From Halomonas sp. Bachu 37 (lineage in GTDB: Bacteria; Pseudomonadota; Gammaproteobacteria; Pseudomonadales; Halomonadaceae): a stretch of DNA of 64,000 nucleotides. Every line of letters begins with the position of its first letter. The first letter of the stretch is position 1. The position numbers and the translations under genes are program-made. The notes beneath the pieces are model-generated. The model had not been told where the DNA came from and ran no database searches. It saw only the letters and a list, made by a program, of their open reading frames with translations. Positions 33,967-42,332 of the stretch are shown here, in pieces. The stretch lies in the NCBI RefSeq assembly GCF_039691755.1, contig NZ_CP137552.1, positions 248,001 through 312,000 of the forward strand. The letters run 5' to 3'.

Positions 33967-35691
33967 CTAGCCTTCGTCGTCCGGCTCGGCCTGTTGCGTG
34001 GCGGCCACACTGATTGGCCCAGTCTCGCCACTTTCGAGAACCGCCAGAATCGGTTCCGCCTGGGTGCGGAACGCGACCAGTGAATCTCCCCGTAGGCTGC
34101 TGTTCTCGGGCAGTTCTACCTTCATGGCATTGACCGGCGTATTGTTGACGATGACTTCGTAATGCAGGTGCGGGCCGGTGCTGCGTCCGGTATTGCCGGA
34201 AAGGGCGATACGCTCTCCCATCGCGACACGGTCGCCGCGCTTGACCAGCGGCTTGGAGAGGTGCAAGTAGCGAGTGCGGTAGCCATTGTCATGGCGGATG
34301 ACGATATAGCGTCCAGCGGCGTGATGGTTGCCGACGCGTTCCACTCGTCCATTGGCCGGTGCCGTTATCGCGGTGCCGATCGGCATGGCGAAATCGGTGC
34401 CGTTATGGGGGCTTACGCGGCCAGTGACGGGGTGCTTGCGGGTGGGGTTGAAGTGCGAGCTCAAGCGATAGCTGCCCTCGAAGGGATGACGCGCAAAGGA
34501 CGGGTCGAGGCTATGGCCTTCCGGCGTGTAGAAATTGTTGTCGGTGGAATTACGAACCACTGTCAACTGCATACGACTGCCTATGTATTCCACGGCCAGC
34601 ACGCGCGAATCGAGTGTTTCTCCCTCGATCATGTCGGATTCGACCAGCACCTGGAAGCGATCTCCGCGTCGGCTATCGCGACGAAAATCGAGTTTCTTCT
34701 CCAGTAGGCGCGTAAGCTCCGTCACCGCGCCACTGCTCAGCCCGGTGGCTTGCGCCGAGCGAGCGAAGCTGCCGCTGACGCTACCGGCATAGAGTCGTTG
34801 GACTGGTTCGCCTTGACGCTCGATACCGGTGACGGCGTATTGGTTCTCTTCACGCTCGACCAATATGCCTTCACGGGTATTCTTCATCATGCGCAGGGAT
34901 AGCAGGCGACCCTGTTCGTCCAGCTGATAATCGAAACTGTGCCCGACTCGCCAACGGGTCAGCATATTGGCATCGGGCAGCTTGTCCAGCAGGGCCATGA
35001 CTTCACTGTAGCCGAGTCCTAGCTGGTTCTGGGCCAGAAGGGCAAAGGTTTCACCGCTTTCGATGATGTGGGTTTTCCACTCGGGAACGAAAGCTTCTTC
35101 GGCTGCCAGTTCGAGCCCGAGAAAGGAAATATCGTCGAATACATCCAGTTCGGTCGCGTAATCCTCGTAGGAGGTCGCATCGACAACCACGGACTGGGTA
35201 TCGAGCATGCCGCTGCCAAGCGTTCCCACCACCACAGCCATATGCAGCGCGCCGTCATTCAGTTCAGCGGGAGGGGGCTGGTCGGCGTCTTGTGCCTGGG
35301 CGCTGGCAATGAGATCCAGGTCGATAATGTTATCCAGATCGACGACTTTATCCAGCTCTACGATTTCATCCAGCTCTACGATTTCATCCAGCTCTACGAT
35401 TTCCGTGGCGGCCAGGTCGGCGAGAGGAATATGTTCACGAGTGGCATCAATAGCCCGCGATGCGCGATCGATCGCATCGGCAACGGGCGTCTTGTCTTGA
35501 CTTAATGAGGGTACGCCGGGGTGGGAGTCATGGGGGAGCGGGACGAGAACGCTCTCCATCGGGGCGCTGGGGGAATTCAGGTCGTGATAGGTGGTGATTA
35601 ATTTTTGTGTGCCCAGCACTGTGACCATGGTGGCCACCGGTAACAATAATAATTTATGCGTGCGGGGCAGCGAATGGAGGATTCGCAACAT
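33967..35691 (-). CDS. mepM: M23 family metallopeptidase (MepM-like) with internal hexapeptide repeat
   Basis: 574 residues. The start has no strong ribosome binding site. One membrane helix near the N-terminus (KLLLLPVATMVTVLGTQK) anchors the protein. Residues about 97-126 are five copies of a hexapeptide of the form EIVELD, unusual for the family. Then follow an OapA/LysM-like part (about 205-290) and an M23 LytM domain (about 430-530) with HNGTDFAMP and GPHLHYEV, the metal ligands His/Asp and His. It probably hydrolyses DD cross-links of peptidoglycan for cell growth. It converges with ldtD and ends at a good terminator. Confidence 0.92.
   Translation of the reverse strand: MLRILHSLPRTHKLLLLPVATMVTVLGTQKLITTYHDLNSPSAPMESVLVPLPHDSHPGVPSLSQDKTPVADAIDRASRAIDATREHIPLADLAATEIVELDEIVELDEIVELDKVVDLDNIIDLDLIASAQAQDADQPPPAELNDGALHMAVVVGTLGSGMLDTQSVVVDATSYEDYATELDVFDDISFLGLELAAEEAFVPEWKTHIIESGETFALLAQNQLGLGYSEVMALLDKLPDANMLTRWRVGHSFDYQLDEQGRLLSLRMMKNTREGILVEREENQYAVTGIERQGEPVQRLYAGSVSGSFARSAQATGLSSGAVTELTRLLEKKLDFRRDSRRGDRFQVLVESDMIEGETLDSRVLAVEYIGSRMQLTVVRNSTDNNFYTPEGHSLDPSFARHPFEGSYRLSSHFNPTRKHPVTGRVSPHNGTDFAMPIGTAITAPANGRVERVGNHHAAGRYIVIRHDNGYRTRYLHLSKPLVKRGDRVAMGERIALSGNTGRSTGPHLHYEVIVNNTPVNAMKVELPENSSLRGDSLVAFRTQAEPILAVLESGETGPISVAATQQAEPDDEG
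35314..35403 (-). repeat. 18-bp tandem repeat in the M23 peptidase gene
   Basis: Five units of 18 bp. The three at 35350-35403 are identical (ATCCAGCTCTACGATTTC on the plus strand), and the two at 35314-35349 are diverged. They encode an acidic hexapeptide, EIVELD, with variants KVVDLD and NIIDLD. The identical copies suggest recent expansion by slippage. Confidence 0.9.
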
Positions 35692-36256
35692 GAGTAATAA
35701 GGCCGCCGAGTCAGTTAAAAGAGTGACAATAAGCTTGAAAACTCATGAACCTTACCCCATGCGGACGAGAGTGCATAGACTGTATGTCCATACAATAACG
35801 TCTCCCTTCGCTGAGACGAAGAGCAGGTTAACGGCACTTTACTATTTCTGAACACCGTTTGCTAACTAATCATAGCGTAGAATAATGATAGTTTTTAGCC
35901 CAGCGGTCACTTCATCGCTGCTGCTGGGTTACGCTTATGACGTCATTTCAACTGGATACCACTAGGGTCTCAATGCTTCCCCTTTATAGACTTTCAGTCC
36001 CTGGTCTTGCCGCTCGCCCCGGCCGGGCTGCCTGCGTAGTCGATATGTCATGAAACATAACAAATCGTAACGTGTGCAAATTTGTCGCAGCTAGGCGCCA
36101 TAGTCAAGGTTGAAATTAGTAATCCACTTGCGTGATCAACCACTTCCCTCACTGATCAAGACAAAAGCAGCGATGACGACTATTTAGTGGCATTCTAGTG
36201 GGGTTTTTTCGAAGATTAAGCGCATAAATTCGCTGTTTTGCATCGAGGAAATCGAA
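35692..36256. other. Intergenic region between mepM and the LysR-type gene
   Basis: 565 bp, AT-rich, without a supported gene. It should contain the promoters of the two divergent genes. A GAGGAAATCGAA ribosome binding site precedes the LysR start. I saw no repeat or RNA gene. Confidence 0.5.
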
Positions 36257-37159
36257 ATGTCTCGGGTAACCCTGGCCCAGTGGCAGATGTTGGCTGCTGT
36301 GGTCGACCACGGAGGGTTTGCGCGCGCTGCCGAAGCCGTGCATAAAAGTCCCTCCACCTTGAACCATGCGGTTCACAAGCTGGAAGAGCAACTTGGTGTC
36401 CAGGTTCTGGAACCCATCGGGCGGCAGGTGCGCCTGACCGAGCCGGGTGAAATGCTGTTACGCCGCGCGCGGCAATTGATCGAAAGTGCCGCATCCCTTG
36501 AAGATGTGGCGACCCGCCTGGCGGCCGGGCTCGAAGCCGAGGTAGTCGTGGCCATCGACCAGATATTCCCCGCTGCCGCCCAGGCTCAGGCGCTCGAGCG
36601 TTTTTCTTCTACCTACCCCCAGGTCCGCGTGCAACTCTATGAAAGTGTTCTCAACGGCGGTGTGGAGATGCTCCACGACGGCCGGGCGGATCTGGTGGTA
36701 TCGGGTATCGAGGCGCAAGGATTTCTAGGCGAACCCTTGGTCATGGTCCGCTTCGTGGCCGTCGCTCACCCGCACCACCCCTTGCACCGCTTGGGCCGAG
36801 CGCTGGATCTGCGCGATCTTACGCAGCATCGCCAGCTCGTGGTTCGCGACACGGCATTGCACAAACCGATGAATGCGGGATGGCTAAAAGCCGAGCAGCG
36901 CTGGACGGTCAGCCATCTGGATACATCCATGGATATGCTCAAGCGGGGGTTGGGCTTTGCCTGGATGCCCGAAACCCGGATCGCCGCCGCTCTGGAAGAA
37001 GGAGAGCTGAAACCCTTGGCTCTGGCAGCGGGTGGTGTGCGTGAAGTGCCGATGCAGCTTATCTTTCGCGACCGAGACCGGGCCGGAGCTGCCACCCATG
37101 CCATGGCCGAGGCATTGAAGCAGGCGGTACGCGAATGTGCCGGGCAAGATTCGATTTGA
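36257..37159 (+). CDS. LysR-family transcriptional regulator
   Basis: 300 residues. The N-terminal helix-turn-helix is WQMLAAVVDHGGFARAAEAVHKSPSTLNHAVHKLEEQLG in outline (about 8-46). A LysR substrate domain follows (about 90-290) with LGFAWMPE near 235. The effector is unknown. In this type of regulator the target is often the neighbouring gene; here the glutathionyl-hydroquinone reductase gene follows in the same direction after 121 bp, not divergently as usual. Confidence 0.92.
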   Translation: MSRVTLAQWQMLAAVVDHGGFARAAEAVHKSPSTLNHAVHKLEEQLGVQVLEPIGRQVRLTEPGEMLLRRARQLIESAASLEDVATRLAAGLEAEVVVAIDQIFPAAAQAQALERFSSTYPQVRVQLYESVLNGGVEMLHDGRADLVVSGIEAQGFLGEPLVMVRFVAVAHPHHPLHRLGRALDLRDLTQHRQLVVRDTALHKPMNAGWLKAEQRWTVSHLDTSMDMLKRGLGFAWMPETRIAAALEEGELKPLALAAGGVREVPMQLIFRDRDRAGAATHAMAEALKQAVRECAGQDSI

Positions 37160-37280
37160 TCGAATGAGAGTGCGCAAAACATCCGCTTGAGGCGTTACCC
37201 AGCGGGCGTATGCTGAAAGGACACGTATAAAGCAAGGCAGACCGCTGCCGACCAACATTCTTTTCAGGAGGCGCCTCATC

Positions 37281-38303
37281 ATGGGACTGCTAATCGAAGG
37301 CAAGTGGCACGATCAGTGGTACGACACCGAAAAACATGGCGGTGAGTTCGTTCGCGAATCCGCTCAATTGCGCGATTGGGTGGGTAATGAGCAGAGCGTC
37401 AGCGATGCTCCTGCCGGAGCGGAGCCAGCAGCGGTGCTCCCGGCCGAAGCCGGGCGGTATCATCTTTATGTCTCACTAGCCTGTCCCTGGGCACATCGCA
37501 CATTGATCATGCGTAAACTCAAGGGACTCGAGCCGCTGATCGGAGTATCGCATGTCAGTCCGTTGATGCTGGGCGATGGCTGGACCTACCACGAAGACGA
37601 AGGTTCCAGCGGCGACCCTCTCTACGGCGTGGAATTTCATCATCAGCTTTATACCATGACGGACCCAGACTATACCGGTCGCGTTACCGTGCCGGTGTTG
37701 TGGGATAAGCAGGAAAAGCGAATCGTCAACAATGAATCGGCCGACCTGCTGCGTATCTTCAATCATGCCTTTGATACGCTTAACGGCAACACTCTGGATT
37801 TCTATCCTTCTGATCTGCGCGAAGAGATCGACACGGTGAATGCCGATGTCTATGAGCACATCAATAACGGCGTCTATAAATCGGGGTTTGCCACTCATCA
37901 GGATGTTTATGAAAAGCACGTGCAAGCGCTATTCGATGCCCTTGAGCGAGTCGAAGAGCGCCTGGGTCGTCAGCGCTATCTGGCGGGCGAATGGCTGACC
38001 GAGGCGGATATTCGCCTGTTTACCACCCTGATTCGCTTCGATGCGGTATATCACGGCCACTTCAAGTGCAATCTCAAACGCATCGAAGATTATCCCAACA
38101 TGTCTAATTATCTGCGCGAACTTTATCAATGGCCAGGGGTGGCGGAAACCGTCGATCTCGATCACATCAAGCGCCACTATTATTACAGTCACGATACCAT
38201 CAACCCGACGCGCATCGTGCCGGCAGGACCGCTGCTGGGATTGGAGCGCCCTCATGACCGGGAACGCTTGCCGGGTCAGGGGGTTCGGGACGCAAGCCGA
38301 TAA
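37281..38303 (+). CDS. yqjG: Glutathionyl-hydroquinone reductase (Xi-class GST)
   Basis: 340 residues with AGGAGG upstream. The N-terminal thioredoxin-like domain holds the catalytic motif SLACPWAHR, with the Cys at about 70. The C-terminal all-helical GST domain contains LTEADIRLFTTLIRFDAVYHGHFKCN, a hallmark of the family. It reduces glutathionyl-hydroquinones with glutathione in the cytoplasm. A hairpin follows the gene. Confidence 0.94.
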   Translation: MGLLIEGKWHDQWYDTEKHGGEFVRESAQLRDWVGNEQSVSDAPAGAEPAAVLPAEAGRYHLYVSLACPWAHRTLIMRKLKGLEPLIGVSHVSPLMLGDGWTYHEDEGSSGDPLYGVEFHHQLYTMTDPDYTGRVTVPVLWDKQEKRIVNNESADLLRIFNHAFDTLNGNTLDFYPSDLREEIDTVNADVYEHINNGVYKSGFATHQDVYEKHVQALFDALERVEERLGRQRYLAGEWLTEADIRLFTTLIRFDAVYHGHFKCNLKRIEDYPNMSNYLRELYQWPGVAETVDLDHIKRHYYYSHDTINPTRIVPAGPLLGLERPHDRERLPGQGVRDASR

Positions 38304-38320
38304 TCGAATTGCGCAAGCAA

Positions 38321-38346
38321 ATGGGCCACCGGTTACGGTGGCCCAT
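38321..38346. terminator. Perfect hairpin after yqjG
   Basis: ATGGGCCACCG at 38321-38331 is the inverse complement of 38336-38346. There is no T run, so it is a probable but weak terminator. Confidence 0.5.
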
Positions 38347-38380
38347 CCTATGCCTTGAAAGGGAAGTCCGGCTGCTTTCA

Positions 38381-38440
38381 AAAACCAAGCCCTCGAAAAT
38401 TAAGCCCTCAAAAACCAAGTCTTCAAAAACCGAGTCTTCA
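38381..38440. repeat. 15-bp tandem repeat between yqjG and the PRC-barrel gene
   Basis: Four 15-bp units (AAAACCAAGYCYTCR and variants) at 38381-38395, 38396-38410, 38411-38425 and 38426-38440, with partial units on both sides. The spacing is a multiple of three and gives open short frames on both strands, but no start, ribosome binding site or known product goes with them. I regard it as noncoding. Confidence 0.75.
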
Positions 38441-38463
38441 AAAACAGTAACCGTTCAAGCAGA

Positions 38464-38964
38464 TCAGTCGTTGCGCAGGGCTTCGCGGGTGTTCTGCCAA
38501 GCGCTTTCGGCGCCTTGCTGCGTTGAGTTCCACGCTTCGCTGGCATTCTGCTTGGTTTGTTCCCACCAGTCGCGATCGTAAGTGGGGAAGCCTTCCATCT
38601 CTTCGGCGGTGGCATCGATGAGAATACGATGCTCGGTATCTCCGTCATCTTCGGTTTGGGTTTCCAGCCGGAAATATTGGGCCTCGACCACGATCTCGCG
38701 GCCACCCAGCCCCAGGATGTCGTCGCTCTCGATCACCAGAGCGCTCACCTTCATGTCGTCATCGAGTAGAATATCGTCCACTTCGCCGATTTCGTCATCG
38801 CCGACGGCGGCATCGGCATAATAAACGTCGGCATCCATCAGATCGTCAGCCGAATAGAGTCCTTGCGGCTCATGAGAACCTCGAACGGAATCGGTCGCAT
38901 GGCTGCTCAGGGTATAGCCACCGGCAAGGGCGGCGATAGCCAGCGTCAACGTTGTCTTACGCAT
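38464..38964 (-). CDS. Exported PRC-barrel domain protein
   Basis: About 166 residues from ATG 38964. A signal peptide (RKTTLTLAIAALAGGYTLSSHA) points to the periplasm or outer layer. The PRC barrel lies at about 40-110, with GLYSADDLMDADVYY, IGEVDDILLDDDMKVSALVIE and EIVVEAQYF. The tail (about 125-165) has WWEQTKQNASEAWNSTQQ, a helical amphipathic segment. Very acidic composition fits a halophile. Such proteins are often stress-induced; the nearby CsbD gene has the same orientation. A start three codons earlier is possible. Confidence 0.88.
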   Translation of the reverse strand: MRKTTLTLAIAALAGGYTLSSHATDSVRGSHEPQGLYSADDLMDADVYYADAAVGDDEIGEVDDILLDDDMKVSALVIESDDILGLGGREIVVEAQYFRLETQTEDDGDTEHRILIDATAEEMEGFPTYDRDWWEQTKQNASEAWNSTQQGAESAWQNTREALRND

Positions 38965-39061
38965 GATATCCATATTAGCGTCTCCATTGTGTCGCTTATT
39001 GCTTCAAATTGATCGCTCAAGTGAATGAAATTGGCTAGTCTCTACAAGTTACAAGTACAAA

Positions 39062-39259
39062 TCACAGGTCTCTTGCCCAATCATCCGCTTGCTTATCGGC
39101 TTCCTCACGCTGCAATCCATACTTGTGTTGAAGCTTGCCGACCAATTGCTCCCGCTTGCCGCCGATCTGATCCAGATCGTCATCGGTAAGTTCGGCCCAA
39201 CTGGAGCGTGCCTTGCCTTTGAGTTCTGTCCATTTACCTTCAACTTGATCCCAGTTCAT
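39062..39259 (-). CDS. CsbD-family stress protein
   Basis: 65 residues that match the CsbD family: MNWDQVEGKWTELKGKARS at the N-terminus, then DDLDQIGGKREQLVGKLQ and YGLQREEADKQADDW. The protein is small, charged and helical. Family members are induced by general stress, but their molecular role is unclear. AGGAGAG upstream supports the start. Confidence 0.93.
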   Translation of the reverse strand: MNWDQVEGKWTELKGKARSSWAELTDDDLDQIGGKREQLVGKLQHKYGLQREEADKQADDWARDL

Positions 39260-39764
39260 CGCTCTCTCCTTGAATTGGCTGAACTTTAAGGACAGTTTCA
39301 GCCTAGCGCATATTTAGGCAGGTGCAACCAGGCCACCAGAGGTATGAGCCGCGACAGCTGAAATGGGTACGAAAAAGCTGGTCATAGCCGGGAAGATGAT
39401 GCTAGTATGTGCGCTCCTCGCATGTGCTGACCCCTCCATCACGACGATTGAGCGCTTGCTTTTATAACGCAAGGCTCACGAGAACATTCTGCCGTTTGCG
39501 GATGTTCGTTGCTGTGAAGATGGCGCGCCTCCAGTATTTTGCCACTCGGGTAAAATCGGCGCAGAAGGTCGCCACAGCGGTTCGGCCGCGATAGCCATTG
39601 GGCTTGCCGAACCGTATGCCAGGTGCGACCGGCGTTCCCGACTCAATTAGCTGCCACTTCCCCAAGGGATCATTGGCACTCCATTTGATCGATGAATCAA
39701 TTCCGAGTCAGGAACGCTAACGATGTTTTTTTGCCGGCGATGCCGGCCTACCAAGGTGTGATTA
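39260..39764 (+). other. Long leader region before the DEAD-box helicase gene
   Basis: 505 bp without a supported gene. It should contain the csbD promoter and the promoter and 5' leader of the helicase gene. A run of seven T at about 39725 is followed by the small hairpin GCCGGC-GAT-GCCGGC at 39733-39747, six bases before the AAGGTG ribosome binding site. Long leaders are common for cold-induced helicases. Confidence 0.45.
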
Positions 39765-41471
39765 ATGACCTCGACTTCCGTCGCCTCGCCGAGCTTCGGC
39801 GATCTGGCTTTGTTGCCTGCCGTTCTGTCCGCTGTTGAAGCACAGGGCTATGAAACCCCGTCACCCATCCAAGCGCAAACCATCCCTGCGCTGCTGGAAG
39901 GTCGCGATATGCTGGGCCAGGCCCAGACGGGTACCGGCAAGACAGCCGCATTTGCATTACCGTTATTGTCACGGCTCGATGTTCAGCGTCGCGAGCCGCA
40001 AGTTCTAGTGCTGGCTCCGACACGTGAGCTGGCGCAACAGGTTGCCGTCTCTTTCAGCAAGTATGGTCAGAACATGCAGGGCCTGGAAGTGGCCACGTTG
40101 TGTGGCGGTCAGGAATACCGCGAACAGCTCGGCGCCTTGAAGCGCGGCGCGCAAGTGGTAGTGGGCACCCCCGGCCGGGTGATCGATCACCTGGATCGCG
40201 GTAGCCTCAAGCTGGATGGACTTTCCGCCCTGGTGCTGGACGAAGCTGACGAGATGCTGCGCATGGGCTTCATCGATGACGTCAAGCGGGTTGTCGCCGA
40301 TACTCCCAAAACCGCTCAGCGTGTCTTCTTCTCCGCTACGCTGCCGGCGGAAATCGAGCGTATCGTCAACCGGTACCTGGTCGATCCGGTGAAAGTGGCG
40401 ATCGAAGCGAAAATCGGTACCGCCGCCAGCATCGAGCAGCGCGTGGTACGTGTCGATGGTGGCGCCAAGCTGGAAGCGCTGTCGCGTATCCTGGAAGTGG
40501 AACCGGTCGATGGCGCCATCGTCTTCGTGCGTACCCGGGCGGCCTGTACCACCCTGGTGGAGCAGTTGACCGCACGTGGCGTGAATGCTGCCGGTCTCTC
40601 CGGTGATCTTGACCAGAGCCTGCGTGAGCGCACCATTACTCGTCTAAAGCGCGGCAAGGTGGATGTACTGATCGCCACCGACGTCGCCGCGCGTGGTCTC
40701 GACGTACCGCGCATCACCCACGTCATCAATTATGACCTGCCCCAGGACGCCGAAGCCTATACGCACCGCATCGGCCGTACCGGCCGTGCAGGACGTACCG
40801 GTGTCGCCATTACGTTTGCCGGCTTCCGCGAAGGCCGCAAGGTGGGCTGGCTGGAGCAAGCCAGCGGCCAGAAGATGAGCGAAATGCCGCTTCCCGACGA
40901 AGCTGCCATTCGCGCGCATCGTGACGATATTTTCCATCAGCGGGTCATCGCCGCCGTCACCAAGGGTGCCGATGAGCAGCGTGCGCTGGTCGAGCGTCTG
41001 GTGGAAGAGGGTCACGACCCGATCGAACTGGCGTGCGCCTTCTCCGCCATGGCGCGTGCCGACGAAGCCCCCATCGGTCGCCTGCAGGCGCCCCGCAAGG
41101 AGCGTACCGAACGCGGTTCACCGCGCGATGGCAAGGCGCCGCGCCGTGAGCGTGGGCCAAGCGAAGGTATGACTCGCTATCGCGTGTCGGTGGGCCACAA
41201 GGACGGCGTCAAACCGGGCCAGCTGGTCGGCGCACTGGCTAACGAAGGCGGTATCGAAGGTGCCCGTATCGGGCGTATCGATATTCGCAACGCCTTCTCC
41301 GTGGTCGAGCTGCCGAGCGGCCTGCCGTCCACGATCCTGGCCAAGATGGCTCGCGCCAAGGTGGCGGGCCGTCCGCTGGAAATCAGCGAAGACAGCGCAC
41401 CGGCTGAGCGCGCTCCGCGCCGCCGCCGCGACGAGGGTGATGCCCCGATTCGCCGTCGCGAACGCGCCTAA
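39765..41471 (+). CDS. deaD: DEAD-box ATP-dependent RNA helicase (DeaD/CsdA type)
   Basis: 568 residues. Motifs in order: Q motif (PSPIQAQTIP), motif I AQTGTGKT, Ia PTRELAQQ, II DEAD (VLDEADEML), III SAT, IV and V VDVLIATDVAARGLD, VI YTHRIGRTGRAGRTG. The C-terminal part (about 465-540) is a DbpA-type RNA-binding domain (RYRVSVGHKDGVKPGQLVGALANE), then a basic tail. It remodels RNA in ribosome assembly and mRNA decay, mainly in the cold. A strong terminator follows. Confidence 0.94.
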   Translation: MTSTSVASPSFGDLALLPAVLSAVEAQGYETPSPIQAQTIPALLEGRDMLGQAQTGTGKTAAFALPLLSRLDVQRREPQVLVLAPTRELAQQVAVSFSKYGQNMQGLEVATLCGGQEYREQLGALKRGAQVVVGTPGRVIDHLDRGSLKLDGLSALVLDEADEMLRMGFIDDVKRVVADTPKTAQRVFFSATLPAEIERIVNRYLVDPVKVAIEAKIGTAASIEQRVVRVDGGAKLEALSRILEVEPVDGAIVFVRTRAACTTLVEQLTARGVNAAGLSGDLDQSLRERTITRLKRGKVDVLIATDVAARGLDVPRITHVINYDLPQDAEAYTHRIGRTGRAGRTGVAITFAGFREGRKVGWLEQASGQKMSEMPLPDEAAIRAHRDDIFHQRVIAAVTKGADEQRALVERLVEEGHDPIELACAFSAMARADEAPIGRLQAPRKERTERGSPRDGKAPRRERGPSEGMTRYRVSVGHKDGVKPGQLVGALANEGGIEGARIGRIDIRNAFSVVELPSGLPSTILAKMARAKVAGRPLEISEDSAPAERAPRRRRDEGDAPIRRRERA

Positions 41472-41511
41472 GGTCACTCAGCCGGTCTTGAACGGCAATT
41501 GAGATGATCAG

Positions 41512-41550
41512 ACACCCCCGTGCCGGATACCGGCACGGGGGTGTTTTTTT
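41512..41550 (+). terminator. Rho-independent terminator after deaD
   Basis: ACACCCCCGTGCCGG at 41512-41526 is the inverse complement of 41530-41544, with a run of seven T directly after. One of the strongest terminators in the window. Confidence 0.93.
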
Positions 41551-41589
41551 GCTACCTTGTCAGTGGTCTGTTTATTCAAGGAGGAATGG

Positions 41590-42273
41590 ATGCTCGAGTC
41601 ACTGCATGAATGGAATCTGGCGCCTGGACCGGCGCGCGCACTGCAGTCGCAGTTGGCGCAGCGCCTGGAGCTCGAGGATCGAATCGACCCGGTGAAGCAT
41701 ATCGCCGGGGTGGATATCGGATTCGAAGACTGCGGCGAAACCACCCGGGCGGCGGTAGTGGTGCTCAGATGGGATAGCGCCACCGCACCCGACCTGACAG
41801 TGGTAGAGCAGGTGGTTCACCGCGAGCCGACACGCATGCCATACATTCCCGGGCTGCTGTCGTTTCGCGAGATTCCGGCGGCACTAGGAGCGTTTGCCAA
41901 GCTCGAAACCAGCCCCGAGTTGGTGATGGTGGATGGCCAGGGGATCGCCCATCCGCGTGGCTTGGGAGTTGCGGCTCACTTGGGGCTATGGCTCGACCTG
42001 CCGACCATCGGCGTCGCCAAGTCGCGCCTGTACGGCAAGCATGCTGAAGTGGGCGAGCAGCGTGGCGACTGGACGCCTCTTCTCGCCGGAACGGAAACTA
42101 TCGGCGCCGTGTTGCGTTCACGCGCCAAGGTGAAACCGCTATTCATATCCCCCGGCAATCGCATTACCTTGGAGACTTCCTTGGCTTGGGTGACGGCATG
42201 CCTGGGCAAGACCAAACTGCCCGAGCCGACTCGGCTGGCGGACAGGCTGGCTTCCCGCCGCGACTCGCGTTGA
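41590..42273 (+). CDS. nfi: Endonuclease V
   Basis: 227 residues from ATG 41590, with AAGGAGG at proper spacing; the longer frame lacks a ribosome binding site. Family motifs are IAGVDIGFED (metal-binding Asp), the PYIPGLLSFREIP wedge motif, and VMVDGQGIAHPRGLGVAAHLG (second Asp). The Lys of VAKSRL is present. It cuts next to deaminated bases (inosine) in DNA or RNA. It converges with the amidotransferase gene. Confidence 0.94.
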   Translation: MLESLHEWNLAPGPARALQSQLAQRLELEDRIDPVKHIAGVDIGFEDCGETTRAAVVVLRWDSATAPDLTVVEQVVHREPTRMPYIPGLLSFREIPAALGAFAKLETSPELVMVDGQGIAHPRGLGVAAHLGLWLDLPTIGVAKSRLYGKHAEVGEQRGDWTPLLAGTETIGAVLRSRAKVKPLFISPGNRITLETSLAWVTACLGKTKLPEPTRLADRLASRRDSR

Positions 42274-42286
42274 GGCGAACATGACG

Positions 42287-42332
42287 CACCGCTGGTTACA
42301 CTAGCTCGACACACCGCTAGTTACACTAGCTC
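42287..42332. repeat. 25-bp direct duplication at the end of the amidotransferase gene
   Basis: CACCGCTGGTTACACTAGCTC at 42287-42307 recurs with one change at 42312-42332. The right copy contains the last codons and TAA stop of the amidotransferase gene on the minus strand; the left copy repeats them outside the gene. Confidence 0.75.

Noticed and set aside
38200..38581. Short open frames on both strands across the 15-bp repeat
   Set aside because: They are open only because the repeat period is a multiple of three and has no stops. No start signal or family resemblance.
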